Assembly (NCBI RefSeq): GCF_006716445.1
Contig: NZ_VFPA01000006.1
Span: 186,001-250,000 of the forward strand
Direction of reading: 5' to 3'
Length of the DNA stretch: 64,000 nucleotides
Origin: Pseudonocardia kunmingensis
Lineage (GTDB): Bacteria > Actinomycetota > Actinomycetes > Mycobacteriales > Pseudonocardiaceae
The notes below the pieces were generated by a model that searched no databases, was not told the DNA's origin, and was given only the letters and a program-made list of their open reading frames with translations. A program made the translations under genes and the position numbers. This document shows positions 24,063 to 32,905 of the stretch, piece by piece (position 1 is the stretch's first letter; every line of letters starts with the position of its first letter).

Positions 24063-25184
24063 TCACAGCACGACCTCGCCGCCGGCCACCACCTGCCGGA
24101 CCTGCAGGTCCGGGCCGAGGAGCAGGAGGTCGGCGGGCGCGCCGGGGGCGAGCAGGCCGCGACCGCCTGCGAACCGGCCCGGGTTCAGCGTGGCGAGCCG
24201 GACGGCGTCCCCGAGCGGGAGCCCGATCAGCCGGACGACCTGCGCGACGCCGTCGGCCAGGCAGCGCGCCGCCCCGGCGAGGTAGGGAGTGCCGGCCTCG
24301 GACAGCCGGCCGTCGGGGGAGAGCACGACGGCGCCGCCGACGGGCGTCGTGTACTCCCCGGGCGGCATCCCGGCCAGCGCGACCGAGTCGGACACCAGCA
24401 CCGACCGCTCCAGCCCCTTCGCCCGGAGCATGGCGGTGAGCGTGTCGGCGGGCAGGTGGTGGCCGTCGGCGATGAAGCCCGCCGTGAGCCGGTCGTCGGC
24501 GAGCTGGGCCCACAGGTAGTTCGGGTGCCGCGCGAGCACGGCGTGCGCGCCGTTGCCGAGGTGGGTCGACAGGCGCGCGCCCGCGTCGGCGACCGCGCGG
24601 ACCTGCGCCGGGGTGGCGTGCGTGTGCCCGATCGCGACGAGGGTGCCGGCCCGGGACAGGTGCTCGGTGTAGGCGACCGCCCCCGGGTGGTGCGGGGAGA
24701 GCGTCACCATCCCGACGAGCCCCCCGCACGCCTGCTGCCAGCGGTCGAACTCGGCCGGGTCGGGCGGGCGCACCTGGGCGATCGGGTGCACCCCGCGCGG
24801 GCCGTCCTCGCGGGAGATGTGCGGCCCTTCCACGTGCACGTACGGGACCGCCCGGCGGACGGCGGCGTCGCGCGCCCGGGCCTCGGCGATCGCGCGCAGC
24901 GACCGGACGATGTCGCCCTCCGGCGCCGTGATCACGGTGGGGACGACGGTGGTGGTGCCCGCGCGGGCGAGGGCGCGGACGAGCGCGACCACCACCTCCG
25001 CGGTGACGTCCGGCCCGTTGACGTCGTGCCCGCCGTAGCCGTTGACCTGCAGGTCCACCAGGCCCGGGAGCAGCCAGAGCGCGTCGGGGGCGTCGGGCAC
25101 CTCCCGCACGTGGGTGATCGCCGGTCCGTCCGTCACCACCTCGAGGGCGCGTCCGGTGCCCGGGTCCCGCCCGCGGAGGATCAC
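24063..25184 (-). CDS. nagA: N-acetylglucosamine-6-phosphate deacetylase
   Basis: 373-residue amidohydrolase. Metal and substrate motifs are HVEGPHIS (HxEGP), IGHTHATPAQ, THLGNGAHAVL and the catalytic aspartate in VSDSVALAGMPPGEY. It removes acetate from GlcNAc-6-P in the cytoplasm to give glucosamine-6-P for NagB. GTG 25184 overlaps the SIS gene stop by four bases. It lies in the operon symporter-AGE-nagB-SIS-nagA-ceramidase-like. Confidence 0.93.
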   Translation of the reverse strand: MILRGRDPGTGRALEVVTDGPAITHVREVPDAPDALWLLPGLVDLQVNGYGGHDVNGPDVTAEVVVALVRALARAGTTTVVPTVITAPEGDIVRSLRAIAEARARDAAVRRAVPYVHVEGPHISREDGPRGVHPIAQVRPPDPAEFDRWQQACGGLVGMVTLSPHHPGAVAYTEHLSRAGTLVAIGHTHATPAQVRAVADAGARLSTHLGNGAHAVLARHPNYLWAQLADDRLTAGFIADGHHLPADTLTAMLRAKGLERSVLVSDSVALAGMPPGEYTTPVGGAVVLSPDGRLSEAGTPYLAGAARCLADGVAQVVRLIGLPLGDAVRLATLNPGRFAGGRGLLAPGAPADLLLLGPDLQVRQVVAGGEVVL

Positions 25185-25957
25185 AGCGAGCGCACCCGGC
25201 CGCGGAACCGCTCCAGGAACCGCCCGTTGGCCTCGTCGCCGCCGGGGGCGTTGCCGCTGCGCCAGACGGGCGGCTCGACACCGCGGGCGGCGAGCGCCTC
25301 GACGGTGGCGAGGGTGAGGCAGTTGAGCACGTAGGCGTTGGCGAACGTCGAGACCGCCGCGACCGGCTCCGCGGAGCCCGGCACCTCCACCACGGCGTCC
25401 CCGATCGGCACCTTGCAGTCGATCGCGACGTCGACCAGGTCGTGCAGGTTCGCCCCCGACGGGTGCCGCGCCGGGTGGTCGGGCGCGGTGCGCTCGGCGT
25501 GCTCGCGGGAGCTGATGCCGACCAGGCGCACGCCGCGCTCGCGGGCGGTGAGCGCGGCGTCGATCAGGGCCGCGTTGATCCCGTAGGCGTTGACGAGCAC
25601 GAGCAGGTCGCCCTCGCCCAACCCGCGGTCGGTGATCACCACCCGTCCGTAGCCGGGGGTGCGCTCGATGGCCATCGACCGCAGCGCCCCGTTGGACAGC
25701 AGCGTGCCCTCGTCGAGGATCGCCGAGACGTGCATCAGCCCGCCTGCGCGGAAGAACACCTCCTGCGCGGCGAGGTTGGAGTGCCCGCCGGGGCCGAACA
25801 CGTGCACGAGGCGGTCGGCCGCGATCTGGTCGGCGAGCAGGTCGGCGGCCGCCCGGATCGCCCCGGACTCCTCGGCGAGGATCCGTTCGAGCAACCCGTT
25901 GACGGTGTCCAGGTAGGTGCGGAACGTCGCGTCAGGCACGGGGGTCGGCCTCCGCAT
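25181..25957 (-). CDS. SIS-domain sugar-phosphate binding protein
   Basis: 258 residues with a single SIS fold. The phosphosugar loop is visible in HVFGPGGHSNLAAQEVFFRA, followed by GEGDLLVLVNAYGINAALID and VRLVGISSREHAE. Proteins of this type (sometimes labelled sugar isomerase domain or DUF2529-like) accompany amino-sugar genes; MurQ-like etherase or GlmS-like isomerase activities are possible but the diagnostic residues are not clear. ATG 25957 gives a 26-bp overlap with nagB; GTG 25939 is an alternative that shortens it. Confidence 0.85.
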   Translation of the reverse strand: MRRPTPVPDATFRTYLDTVNGLLERILAEESGAIRAAADLLADQIAADRLVHVFGPGGHSNLAAQEVFFRAGGLMHVSAILDEGTLLSNGALRSMAIERTPGYGRVVITDRGLGEGDLLVLVNAYGINAALIDAALTARERGVRLVGISSREHAERTAPDHPARHPSGANLHDLVDVAIDCKVPIGDAVVEVPGSAEPVAAVSTFANAYVLNCLTLATVEALAARGVEPPVWRSGNAPGGDEANGRFLERFRGRVRSL

Positions 25958-26675
25958 CGAGATAGAGGGTGACGGCCGGGTGCGTCCGCAGCGCGGTGGC
26001 CGGGTCGGCCGCGGAGACGGGCGCGTGCAGGGCCCGCTCCACCGCGTGCCGCTTCGCCGCCCCCGGCACCACGCAGAACAGCCGGCGCGCGTCCAGCAGC
26101 CGCGGGACCGTCAGCGTGACCGCATGCGTCGGCACGTCGTCGAAGGCGGGGAACTGGCCGTCGTCGACCTGCTGCTGCCGGCAGGTGCGGTCCAGCTCCA
26201 CGATCTTGACGTCCTCGGGGTCGTCGAGATCGGCCACCGGCGGGTCGTTGAACGCGAGGTGCCCGTTCTGGCCGATGCCGAGGCAGACGATGTCGATCGG
26301 CGCCTCCGCCAGCAGCTTCGCGTAGCCGGCCACCTCCGCCTCGGGGTCGATCCGGTGCACCTGCGCGAACGGGAGCCGGGTGAAGACGGCACGGTCCAGC
26401 CAGTTCGCGAACCGCGCAGGCGAGTCGGCGGGCAGGCCCAGGTACTCGTCCATGTGGAACGCCGTGACCCGGGTCCAGTCGATCCCCGGCGCCGCGACCA
26501 ACCGGTCGAGCATGTCGTTCTGGCTCGGTGCCGCGGCGAAGACCATCCGCACGGCGTCCTGCGCGGCGAGCCGGGCCCGCAGCTCGTCGGCGACGTCGGC
26601 GGCGGCCGCCGCGCCCATCGCCGCGCGGTCGCTGAAGGACCGCACCTCCGGCATGCCCGGCACTTCCTCGTTCAC
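25932..26675 (-). CDS. nagB: Glucosamine-6-phosphate deaminase
   Basis: 247 residues. Key motifs are TAFHMDEYLG (catalytic Asp), CLGIGQNGHLAFNDPP (catalytic His region) and FCVVPGAAKRHAVE. It converts glucosamine-6-P to fructose-6-P and ammonia. GTG 26675 overlaps the stop of the epimerase gene as GTGA, and its 3-prime end overlaps the SIS gene. Together with NagA it completes entry of GlcNAc-6-P into glycolysis. Confidence 0.92.
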   Translation of the reverse strand: MNEEVPGMPEVRSFSDRAAMGAAAAADVADELRARLAAQDAVRMVFAAAPSQNDMLDRLVAAPGIDWTRVTAFHMDEYLGLPADSPARFANWLDRAVFTRLPFAQVHRIDPEAEVAGYAKLLAEAPIDIVCLGIGQNGHLAFNDPPVADLDDPEDVKIVELDRTCRQQQVDDGQFPAFDDVPTHAVTLTVPRLLDARRLFCVVPGAAKRHAVERALHAPVSAADPATALRTHPAVTLYLDAEADPRA

Positions 26676-27823
26676 CGTTCTCCTTCCAGCTCCACCAGCA
26701 TCAGCAGCGCCCGCGCGATGTGGAACGGGTCCTTCACCGGCAGCGCCACGGTCTTCTCCAGGGGTGCCCCGTCGCGGGTGCGGATCTGCGTCCACTCCCG
26801 CCCCCGCCCCTTCGGGAACGTCGCGAACACGTAGTCGTGCAGCCGTGCGTGGTGCTCCGGGGCGAGCAGCGCGGTGGCGTACAGCGCCTCGGCGTGCGGC
26901 CACCACAGCTTGGTGTCCCAGGTGTCCACCACCAGCGCCTCGTAGGGGTCGTCGGTGCGGGCGCCGGTCGGCGCGCCGCCGTCCCGGTCGACGTAGCGCA
27001 GCAGGCCGCCGTGGACGCCGTCCCACCCCAGCCCCAGCGCCCGGACGGCGATCCCGTGCAGGACCTGCGGGTCGGCGAGCGCCGACCCGGCCAGCAGGTC
27101 GCGGGCGTGGTGCAGGAACCAGGTCGCCTCCAGCACGTGGCCGGGGGTGCGGTGGCGCATGAGCAGCCCGTCGTGGTCCGAGGGCATCTCGGCCACGTCG
27201 TCGCCGCAGAGGTGGTGCTCCTCGATCTGCGCCGCGGCCCGCCGCACGACGTCCGCCGACGCCGCCGAGCCGGTGGCCCGGTGCACCTGCTCCCCGACGC
27301 CGACGAGGATCATCGGCAGGCCGAACGACCTGTGCCCGGCCGGCACGGGGTAGGGGTCGGAGCGGAAGCGCCCGGCGTCGATCGCCGCGGCGCAGCGCAG
27401 CAGCAGATCCTCGGCCTGCCCGCCCCAGCCCCCGTCCGGGTCCAGCCGCGCCACCCCGGCGAAGCCGAGCGCGGCGAACAGGTCGGCGTAGACGCTGGTG
27501 TGCGGCCCGGCCTCGGCGCCCGTGCGGTCGGTGACGAACGCGGTGGTGCCGTCGGGCAGCAGGGCGTGGTCGCGGACGAACCGCGCCGTCGCGACGGCCT
27601 GCTCGGCGTACCAGTCGGCATCGACGCCGAGGAGGTCGCCGGAGTGCGCGACGCGGGCGGTGAGCCAGGCCCAGCGGCCCTGCGACCAGGTGTACTTGTC
27701 GCTCGCGACGAGCCGGGTGCCCGCGTTGTCCCAGCAGGTGAGCACGCCGCCGTGCTCGTGGTCCGGCCCGTGGGCCGTCCACCAGGCCAGGACGTCGTCG
27801 ACGAGGTGGTCGCGGTAGGTCAC
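26672..27823 (-). CDS. N-acylglucosamine 2-epimerase family protein
   Basis: 383-residue AGE-type (alpha/alpha)6 barrel. Typical segments are QGRWAWLTAR, SVYADLFAALG, PGHVLEATWFLHHA (catalytic histidine region) and TKLWWPHAEALYATAL. The family interconverts GlcNAc and ManNAc, or epimerises other sugars such as mannose and cellobiose. GTG 27823 overlaps the symporter stop. In this operon, ManNAc to GlcNAc is the obvious reading, but no sialate lyase or amino-sugar kinase is present, so the true substrate could differ. Confidence 0.88.
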   Translation of the reverse strand: MTYRDHLVDDVLAWWTAHGPDHEHGGVLTCWDNAGTRLVASDKYTWSQGRWAWLTARVAHSGDLLGVDADWYAEQAVATARFVRDHALLPDGTTAFVTDRTGAEAGPHTSVYADLFAALGFAGVARLDPDGGWGGQAEDLLLRCAAAIDAGRFRSDPYPVPAGHRSFGLPMILVGVGEQVHRATGSAASADVVRRAAAQIEEHHLCGDDVAEMPSDHDGLLMRHRTPGHVLEATWFLHHARDLLAGSALADPQVLHGIAVRALGLGWDGVHGGLLRYVDRDGGAPTGARTDDPYEALVVDTWDTKLWWPHAEALYATALLAPEHHARLHDYVFATFPKGRGREWTQIRTRDGAPLEKTVALPVKDPFHIARALLMLVELEGER

Positions 27824-29340
27824 CGGGCAGGCTCCCCCTCGGCCACCGGCTCGTCCCGGGAGATCGCGTCGACCAGCTCGTCGGACTCGGCGTTGCGCCA
27901 CGGCGCGACGAGCCCGATCACCACGAACACGATGATCGAGCAGACCACCGGGCCGCCGACCGACACGGCGGTGGCCTGGTCCGGGGCGAGCGCGTCGATC
28001 GCGTCGTCGAAGACGTAGCGGGTGAGCGCGAAGACCAGCAGGCCGACCGCCCACGACGAGATCGCCGCGACCGGCCCGCACCGCTTGAACGCCGGCAGCA
28101 TGCCCAGCAGCATCGGGATCGCGATCGGTCCGACGAGGCCGCCGAACCACAGGATGATCAGGCCGAGCACGCCGCCGAAGCTGTCGGCGGTCAGGGCGAT
28201 CACCATGCTCAGCGCGATGAAGGAGAACACGCTGATCCGGCCGATCAGGAGCTCGGCGCGGGTGTCGAGGGCACGGCCGCGCTTCCAGACCGCGGGCAGG
28301 ATGTCGCGCGTCACGACCGAGGAGATCGCGTTGGCGACCGAGCCGGTCATCGCCATCGTGTGCGAGAACAGGCCGGCCAGCACGAGCCCGACGAGGCCCG
28401 CGGGCAGCAGCTGCTGCGTGAGCAGCGCGTAGGACTGCTCGGGGTCCTCCAGCCCGGGCAGCAGCACCGGCGCGGCCCACATCGGGAAGAACATCACCAG
28501 CGGCCAGACCAGGTAGAGCGCCGCGGAGAACAGGGCCGCGCGCCGGGCCGTGCTGCCGGTCGGGGAAGCGATGAACCGCTGCGCGAGGTTCCAGGTGCCG
28601 CCGTTGTAGGACAGCGTGTTGATCAGCAGGTAGACCATCACGAAGAGCACCGTGTACTGGCCGTTGAACGGCTCGGCGTTGCCCTCGGGGAGCCGGTCCC
28701 ACAGGGTCCAGACCGTCGGGAGGCCGTCCAGCGCGGCGAGCACGGCGAAGAACATGACGACGCCCGCGACGAGCTGGATGAGGAACTGGCCCATGTCGGT
28801 CAGCGCGTCGGCCCACAGGCCACCGATCGTCGAGTAGACGAGCGTGACACCGCCGGTGAGCAGGATCCCGACGGCCAGCGGGACGCCCGCGAACACGTTG
28901 AGCAGCAGCGCGGTGGCCGTCCACTTGGCGCCGACGTCGAAGACCTTCAGCGCCGTGCCGCTCCACGCCAGCAGCTGCTGGGTGGGCACGCCGTAGCGGA
29001 TCCGCAGGTACTCCAGCGGCGAGATGATGCCGAGGCGCTGCCGCAGCCGCGGCCACCGCGGCACGAACAGGAACGACCCGACCACCATGGCGAAGGTGAT
29101 GCCGAGCGCCCACCAGACGTAGAGCACGAAGCCCTCGGTGTAGGCGATCGCGGCGTAACCGACGAAGACGGCCGAGCTGTAGCCGGACATGTGGTGCGAG
29201 ATGCCCGAGAGCCACCACGGCATCCGCCCGCCGGCGGTGAAGAAGTCGCGCGAGTCGTGGATGCGGGCCTTGGCCCACAACCCGATCCCCACCATGACGA
29301 CGAAGTAGGCGCCGACGACCAGCCAGTCGAGAAATCCCAT
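27820..29340 (-). CDS. Sodium:solute symporter (SSS family)
   Basis: 506 residues with about 13 hydrophobic helices. SSS signatures include SRDFFTAGGRMPWWLSG, SVVTRDILPA and the inner repeat with NGGTWNLAQRF. It is a likely secondary importer of the amino sugar degraded by the downstream genes. ATG 29340 is chosen because GGAGGG stands four bases upstream; a longer in-frame start at 29406 would lie across the LacI operator. It is the first gene of the operon. Confidence 0.9.
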   Translation of the reverse strand: MGFLDWLVVGAYFVVMVGIGLWAKARIHDSRDFFTAGGRMPWWLSGISHHMSGYSSAVFVGYAAIAYTEGFVLYVWWALGITFAMVVGSFLFVPRWPRLRQRLGIISPLEYLRIRYGVPTQQLLAWSGTALKVFDVGAKWTATALLLNVFAGVPLAVGILLTGGVTLVYSTIGGLWADALTDMGQFLIQLVAGVVMFFAVLAALDGLPTVWTLWDRLPEGNAEPFNGQYTVLFVMVYLLINTLSYNGGTWNLAQRFIASPTGSTARRAALFSAALYLVWPLVMFFPMWAAPVLLPGLEDPEQSYALLTQQLLPAGLVGLVLAGLFSHTMAMTGSVANAISSVVTRDILPAVWKRGRALDTRAELLIGRISVFSFIALSMVIALTADSFGGVLGLIILWFGGLVGPIAIPMLLGMLPAFKRCGPVAAISSWAVGLLVFALTRYVFDDAIDALAPDQATAVSVGGPVVCSIIVFVVIGLVAPWRNAESDELVDAISRDEPVAEGEPAR

Positions 29341-29389
29341 GATTCCCTCCACCTCCCGCCCGAGCGGGCCCGATGGCGGGGGATGTTCG

Positions 29390-29407
29390 CGTGCAACCGG
29401 TTGCACG
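29390..29407. promoter_or_regulatory. LacI-type operator
   Basis: Perfect 18-bp palindrome CGTGCAACCGGTTGCACG with central CG, the classic LacI/GalR operator form. It is 50 bp upstream of the symporter start and 65 bp before the lacI-type gene, so one site can control both directions. Confidence 0.9.
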
Positions 29408-29471
29408 TCAAGCGTGCGCGGAGATCCGTTACCCGGCGGAAACCCGACGCCGCGCCCGTACAGTGCACCGC

Positions 29472-30515
29472 GTGGCTCGACGCGACGGGCGGCGCAAGCT
29501 GCCCACGATCAAGGTCGTCGCGGCGGCCGCGGGGGTGTCCACCTCCACGGTCTCGCGCGTGTTCTCCCGGCCCCACCTGCTGCGGGAGAGCACCGTCGCG
29601 CACGTCACCGAGGTGGCCACCCGGCTCGGTTACGTGCCGCACCACGCGGCGCGCGCGCTGAGCACCGGCCGGCTCGGGATGATCGCCGTCGTGGTCCCCG
29701 ACATCGCGAACCCGTTCTTCCCGCCGGTGATCCGCGCCGCCCAGGCCCGCGCGTCGGCAGGCGGTGCCAGCACCGTGCTGGGCGACACCGACGAGGACCC
29801 GGCCAAGGAGCTCGACCTGCTCGTGAAGCTCCAGCAGCGCACCGACGGCGTCGTCCTGGTCTCCTCGCGCCTGCCCGAGGACGTCGTGCGCGAGCGCGGG
29901 CGGCAGGGGCCGCTGGTCCTGGTGAACCGCGACGTCGCGGACGTGCCGCGGGTGCTGGTCGACTCCGCGCCGGGGATGCGGGAGGCCGTCGACCACCTGG
30001 CCGCCCTCGGCCACCGGCACCTCGCCTACGTCAGCGGGCCGACCACGTCCTGGTCGGACGAGCAGCGCCGGCGCGCGGTGGGGGAGCGGGCCGCGGCCCT
30101 CGGCGTCGCGGTCAGCGTGCTGCGCGCCCACCGGCCCGACCACGAGGAGGGCCGGGCCGCGGCGGGGGAGGTACTGGACGCCGGCGCCACCGCCGCCGTC
30201 GCCTTCGACGACGCGCTGGCCCAGGGGGTGCTGGCCGGGCTGGCCGAGCGCGGCGTCGCCGTCCCGGGCGAGGTCTCGGTGATCGGGTGCGACGACATCC
30301 TCGCGGCCACGACCTACCCGCCGCTGACCACCGTCCGGGGCCGCGGCGCGGAGGCCGGGCGCCTCGCCGTCGAGCTGCTGCTGGAGCTGGTCGACGACCC
30401 CGACGCCGGCCGGGACCACCGCCGGCTCCTGCCCTCGTCGCTGACCTGCCGGGCGACCACGGCCGCCCCGCCCTCGTCAGGAACACGTCGATTCGACCCG
30501 AGAGGGGCCTCGTGA
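29472..30515 (+). CDS. LacI-family transcriptional regulator
   Basis: 347 residues. The helix-turn-helix and hinge appear as TIKVVAAAAGVSTSTVSRVF and RLGYVPHHAARAL, followed by a periplasmic-binding-like effector domain (VVVPDIANPFF, FDDALAQGVLAGL, VSVIGCDDI). GTG 29472 is used; GTG 29463 is possible. It is divergent from the amino-sugar operon and probably represses it until the sugar or its phosphate binds. Its stop overlaps the next gene as GTGA, which ties the oxidoreductase to the same regulation. Confidence 0.9.
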   Translation: MARRDGRRKLPTIKVVAAAAGVSTSTVSRVFSRPHLLRESTVAHVTEVATRLGYVPHHAARALSTGRLGMIAVVVPDIANPFFPPVIRAAQARASAGGASTVLGDTDEDPAKELDLLVKLQQRTDGVVLVSSRLPEDVVRERGRQGPLVLVNRDVADVPRVLVDSAPGMREAVDHLAALGHRHLAYVSGPTTSWSDEQRRRAVGERAAALGVAVSVLRAHRPDHEEGRAAAGEVLDAGATAAVAFDDALAQGVLAGLAERGVAVPGEVSVIGCDDILAATTYPPLTTVRGRGAEAGRLAVELLLELVDDPDAGRDHRRLLPSSLTCRATTAAPPSSGTRRFDPRGAS

Positions 30516-32124
30516 GCGAGAACCGGTTCGACGCCGTGGTGGTGGGTGCCGGGATCAACGGCATGGCCGCGGCCGCGCACCTCGCACAGGCGGGCTGGTC
30601 CGTGGCCCTGGTGGACCAGCACGAGCGGGTCGGCGGGTTCGTCGCCGCCGGGGAACGCACGGTGCCGGGGTACCTCCACGACACCTACTCGTCGTGGCAC
30701 CCGCTGTTCGTCACCGGCCCGGTGTACGCCGAGCTGGGTGCGGACCTGCACCGCCACGGCCTGGAGTACGCCGACGCCGACGGGGCGCTGACGGCGACGG
30801 TGAGCGACGACGGGGCCGTCACCACCGCTTTCCGCGACGTCGAGCAGACGGTGGCGGGCTTCCGCGAGCCTGCGGACCGCGACGCCTACCGCGCGGCGCT
30901 GCGCCGGTTCGACGCGCACGCCGGCCGGATCGGCGGGCTGCTTGGCAGCGAGCTGCGCTCGCGCGAGGTCCTCGGTCCGCTGTGGGGGCTGGCGCGGGCG
31001 GGCGGCCGGGGTGAGCTGGAGGCCTACGCCCGGGAGGTCGCGACGAGCGGGCGGGCGTGGCTGCGCACCCGCTTCCGCGGCCCGGAGGCCGACCGGCTCT
31101 GGGCGCCATGGCTGCTGCACGCGGGGCTCGCGCCGGACAGCGCGTCCGGCGGGCTCATGGTGCCGGTCCTCGCGGCGACCCTGCACGGTGCGGGCCTGCC
31201 TGTCGTCGTCGGCGGGGCGGGGAACTTCGTGGCCGCGTGGGAGCGGCTGCTGGCCGAGCGGGGCGTGGCCGTCCACACCGGGCGCCGGGTCGAACGGGTG
31301 CTGCTGCGCGACGGTGCCGCCGCCGGGGTCGCGGGGGAGGGCTTCAGCCTGACGGCCGAGCGTGCGGTGCTGGCGTCGGTGACCCCGACCGCGCTGTACG
31401 GGTCGCTGCTGCCCGCGGCGCCGTGCCTGCCGCCGTCACGGACGAGGCGGCGCGCTTCCGGCCGGGTCGGGCGGCGATGCAGCTGCACGTCGCGCTGTCC
31501 GGGCCGGTGCCGTGGCGCGATCCGGCCCTGGCCGCGGTGCCGCTCGTGCACCTGTCCGACGGGTCGGGGTCCACGGCGATCGCCTGCGCCGAGGCGGAGG
31601 CCGGGCTGCTGCCGCGCCGCCCGACCGTGGTCGTGGGGCAGCAGCACGTCCTGGACCCCTCGCGCGTGCCGGCCGGGGCGGGCGCCTTGTGGTTGCAGCT
31701 GCAGGAGGTGCCGTTCGCTCCCGCGGGCGACGCGGCGGGCGAGCTGGACCCGGCGGGGGGCTGGGACGCCACGTTGGCCCGCGGCTACGCCGACCGCGTG
31801 CTGGACCGGCTCGGGGCGCACGCCCCGGGCCTGCGCGAGCTGGTGGTCGGGCTCGATGTGATCACCCCGGCCGACCTCGCCGCCCACAACCCCAACGCGC
31901 TCGCGGGCGACCCGTACGGCGGCTCGGCCGAGCTGGACCAGAACTTCCTCTGGCGCCCGCTCCTCGCCGCCTCCGGCCACGCGACGCCCGTGCCGCGGCT
32001 GTGGCACATCGGCGCGTCCACGCATCCCGGCCCGGGCCTTGCGGGAGCGTCGGGCCACCTCGTCGCGCGCCGGCTCCTGGCCCCGACTCCCCGCGAGCGG
32101 CTGCGCAGGCGCGCTCCCCGGTGA
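30512..32124 (+). pseudogene. Phytoene-desaturase-like FAD oxidoreductase, frameshifted
   Basis: The N-terminal frame has the dinucleotide motif VVGAGINGMAAAAHLAQAG and GERTVPGYLHDTYSSWHPLF, typical of CrtI-like/NAD(P)/FAD oxidoreductases. At about 31414-31425 homology leaves this frame (LLPAAPCLPPS) and resumes in the -1 frame as AVPAAVTDEAARFRPG, running to the family-typical end NPNALAGDPYGGSAELDQNF and WHIGASTHPG. One G seems to be missing in the run CCCGCGGCGCC. Restored, the protein would be about 537 residues. It is either a recent pseudogene or a sequencing slip. GTG 30512 overlaps the lacI-type stop. Confidence 0.8.
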
Positions 32125-32154
32125 GGCCAGGGGACGGGTGCGCCGGTGTTCCGC

Positions 32155-32817
32155 TCACCCGGGCGTGACGGGTGCCTGCCACAGCCCGACGATCGCGTCG
32201 ATCAGCCCGGTGGCGGCGTCGTGCCAGCTGGCCCGGGGGGTGGCGGTGCCCTCGGCGAGGGCGCGTTCGCGCTCGGCGAGCATGTGCACCATCAGCTGGC
32301 GGGCCATGTCGCCGCGTTCGCGCCGGACCTCGGGCGGCATGTCGGGCAGGCACCGGTCGAGCCCGTCGACGATCTGCTGCAGCGACGGCGAGCTGAGCGA
32401 CTCCTCGACCATGATCTCGCGCAGCACGGGGTCGGTCATGGTCTGAGCGCCGAAGCGGGCGAACCAGGTGGGCCCGTCGGTCTCGGCCAGGTGCTCGGTG
32501 GACGGGCGGACCAGGCAGGCCACCCACTCCCGCACGTCCGCGGGGTCGCGGATCGCGGCCAGCCGTTGCACGCGCAGCCGCTCGATCTGCGCGGCGTGCT
32601 TGCGGGCGATCGCGCGCACCAGGTCGAGCTTGGTGCCCACGTGGTAGCCGACGGCGGCGTTGTTGCCCTGGCCCGCGGCCTCGCTGACCTGCCGGTTGGA
32701 CACCGCGAACACCCCGTGCTCGGCGTAGAGCCGTTCCGCGGTGGTGAGGATCAGCTCCCGGGTGGCGCTGCCCCGACCCGCCCGCGCGTCCCTGGCCTCG
32801 TCGGCACGGCGGTGCAC
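32155..32817 (-). CDS. TetR-family regulator
   Basis: About 220 residues. The N-terminal helix-turn-helix reads REL(I)LTTAERLYAEHG and VSNRQVSEAAGQGNNAAVGY. The longest frame opens at a TTG (32862), but GTG 32817 has GGAGGA seven bases upstream and is preferred. A CAGTC-AAGC-GACTG dyad lies upstream (32879-32892), consistent with autoregulation. The gene follows the thiolase gene on the same strand. The ligand is perhaps an acyl-CoA or steroid/terpenoid-like compound; this cannot be decided. Confidence 0.88.
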   Translation of the reverse strand: MHRRADEARDARAGRGSATRELILTTAERLYAEHGVFAVSNRQVSEAAGQGNNAAVGYHVGTKLDLVRAIARKHAAQIERLRVQRLAAIRDPADVREWVACLVRPSTEHLAETDGPTWFARFGAQTMTDPVLREIMVEESLSSPSLQQIVDGLDRCLPDMPPEVRRERGDMARQLMVHMLAERERALAEGTATPRASWHDAATGLIDAIVGLWQAPVTPG

Positions 32818-32878
32818 CACGGCGTCCTCCACGGCATCGGTACTGGTGGTGCGAACAGCCAACCGCCGGAGCCCGGAT

Positions 32879-32892
32879 CAGTCAAGCGACTG
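32879..32892. promoter_or_regulatory. TetR operator candidate
   Basis: CAGTC-AAGC-GACTG, perfect 5-bp arms, lies between the thiolase stop and the TetR gene. It has the same core and spacing as the dyad at 8675-8688 between the P450 and hydratase genes. Confidence 0.65.
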
Positions 32893-32905
32893 CTTCAAAC
32901 GCTCC

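Noticed and set aside
22802..29340. Sialic acid catabolism operon
   Set aside because: AGE, NagA and NagB fit, but there is no NanA lyase, NanK kinase, sialidase or sialate transporter of known type.
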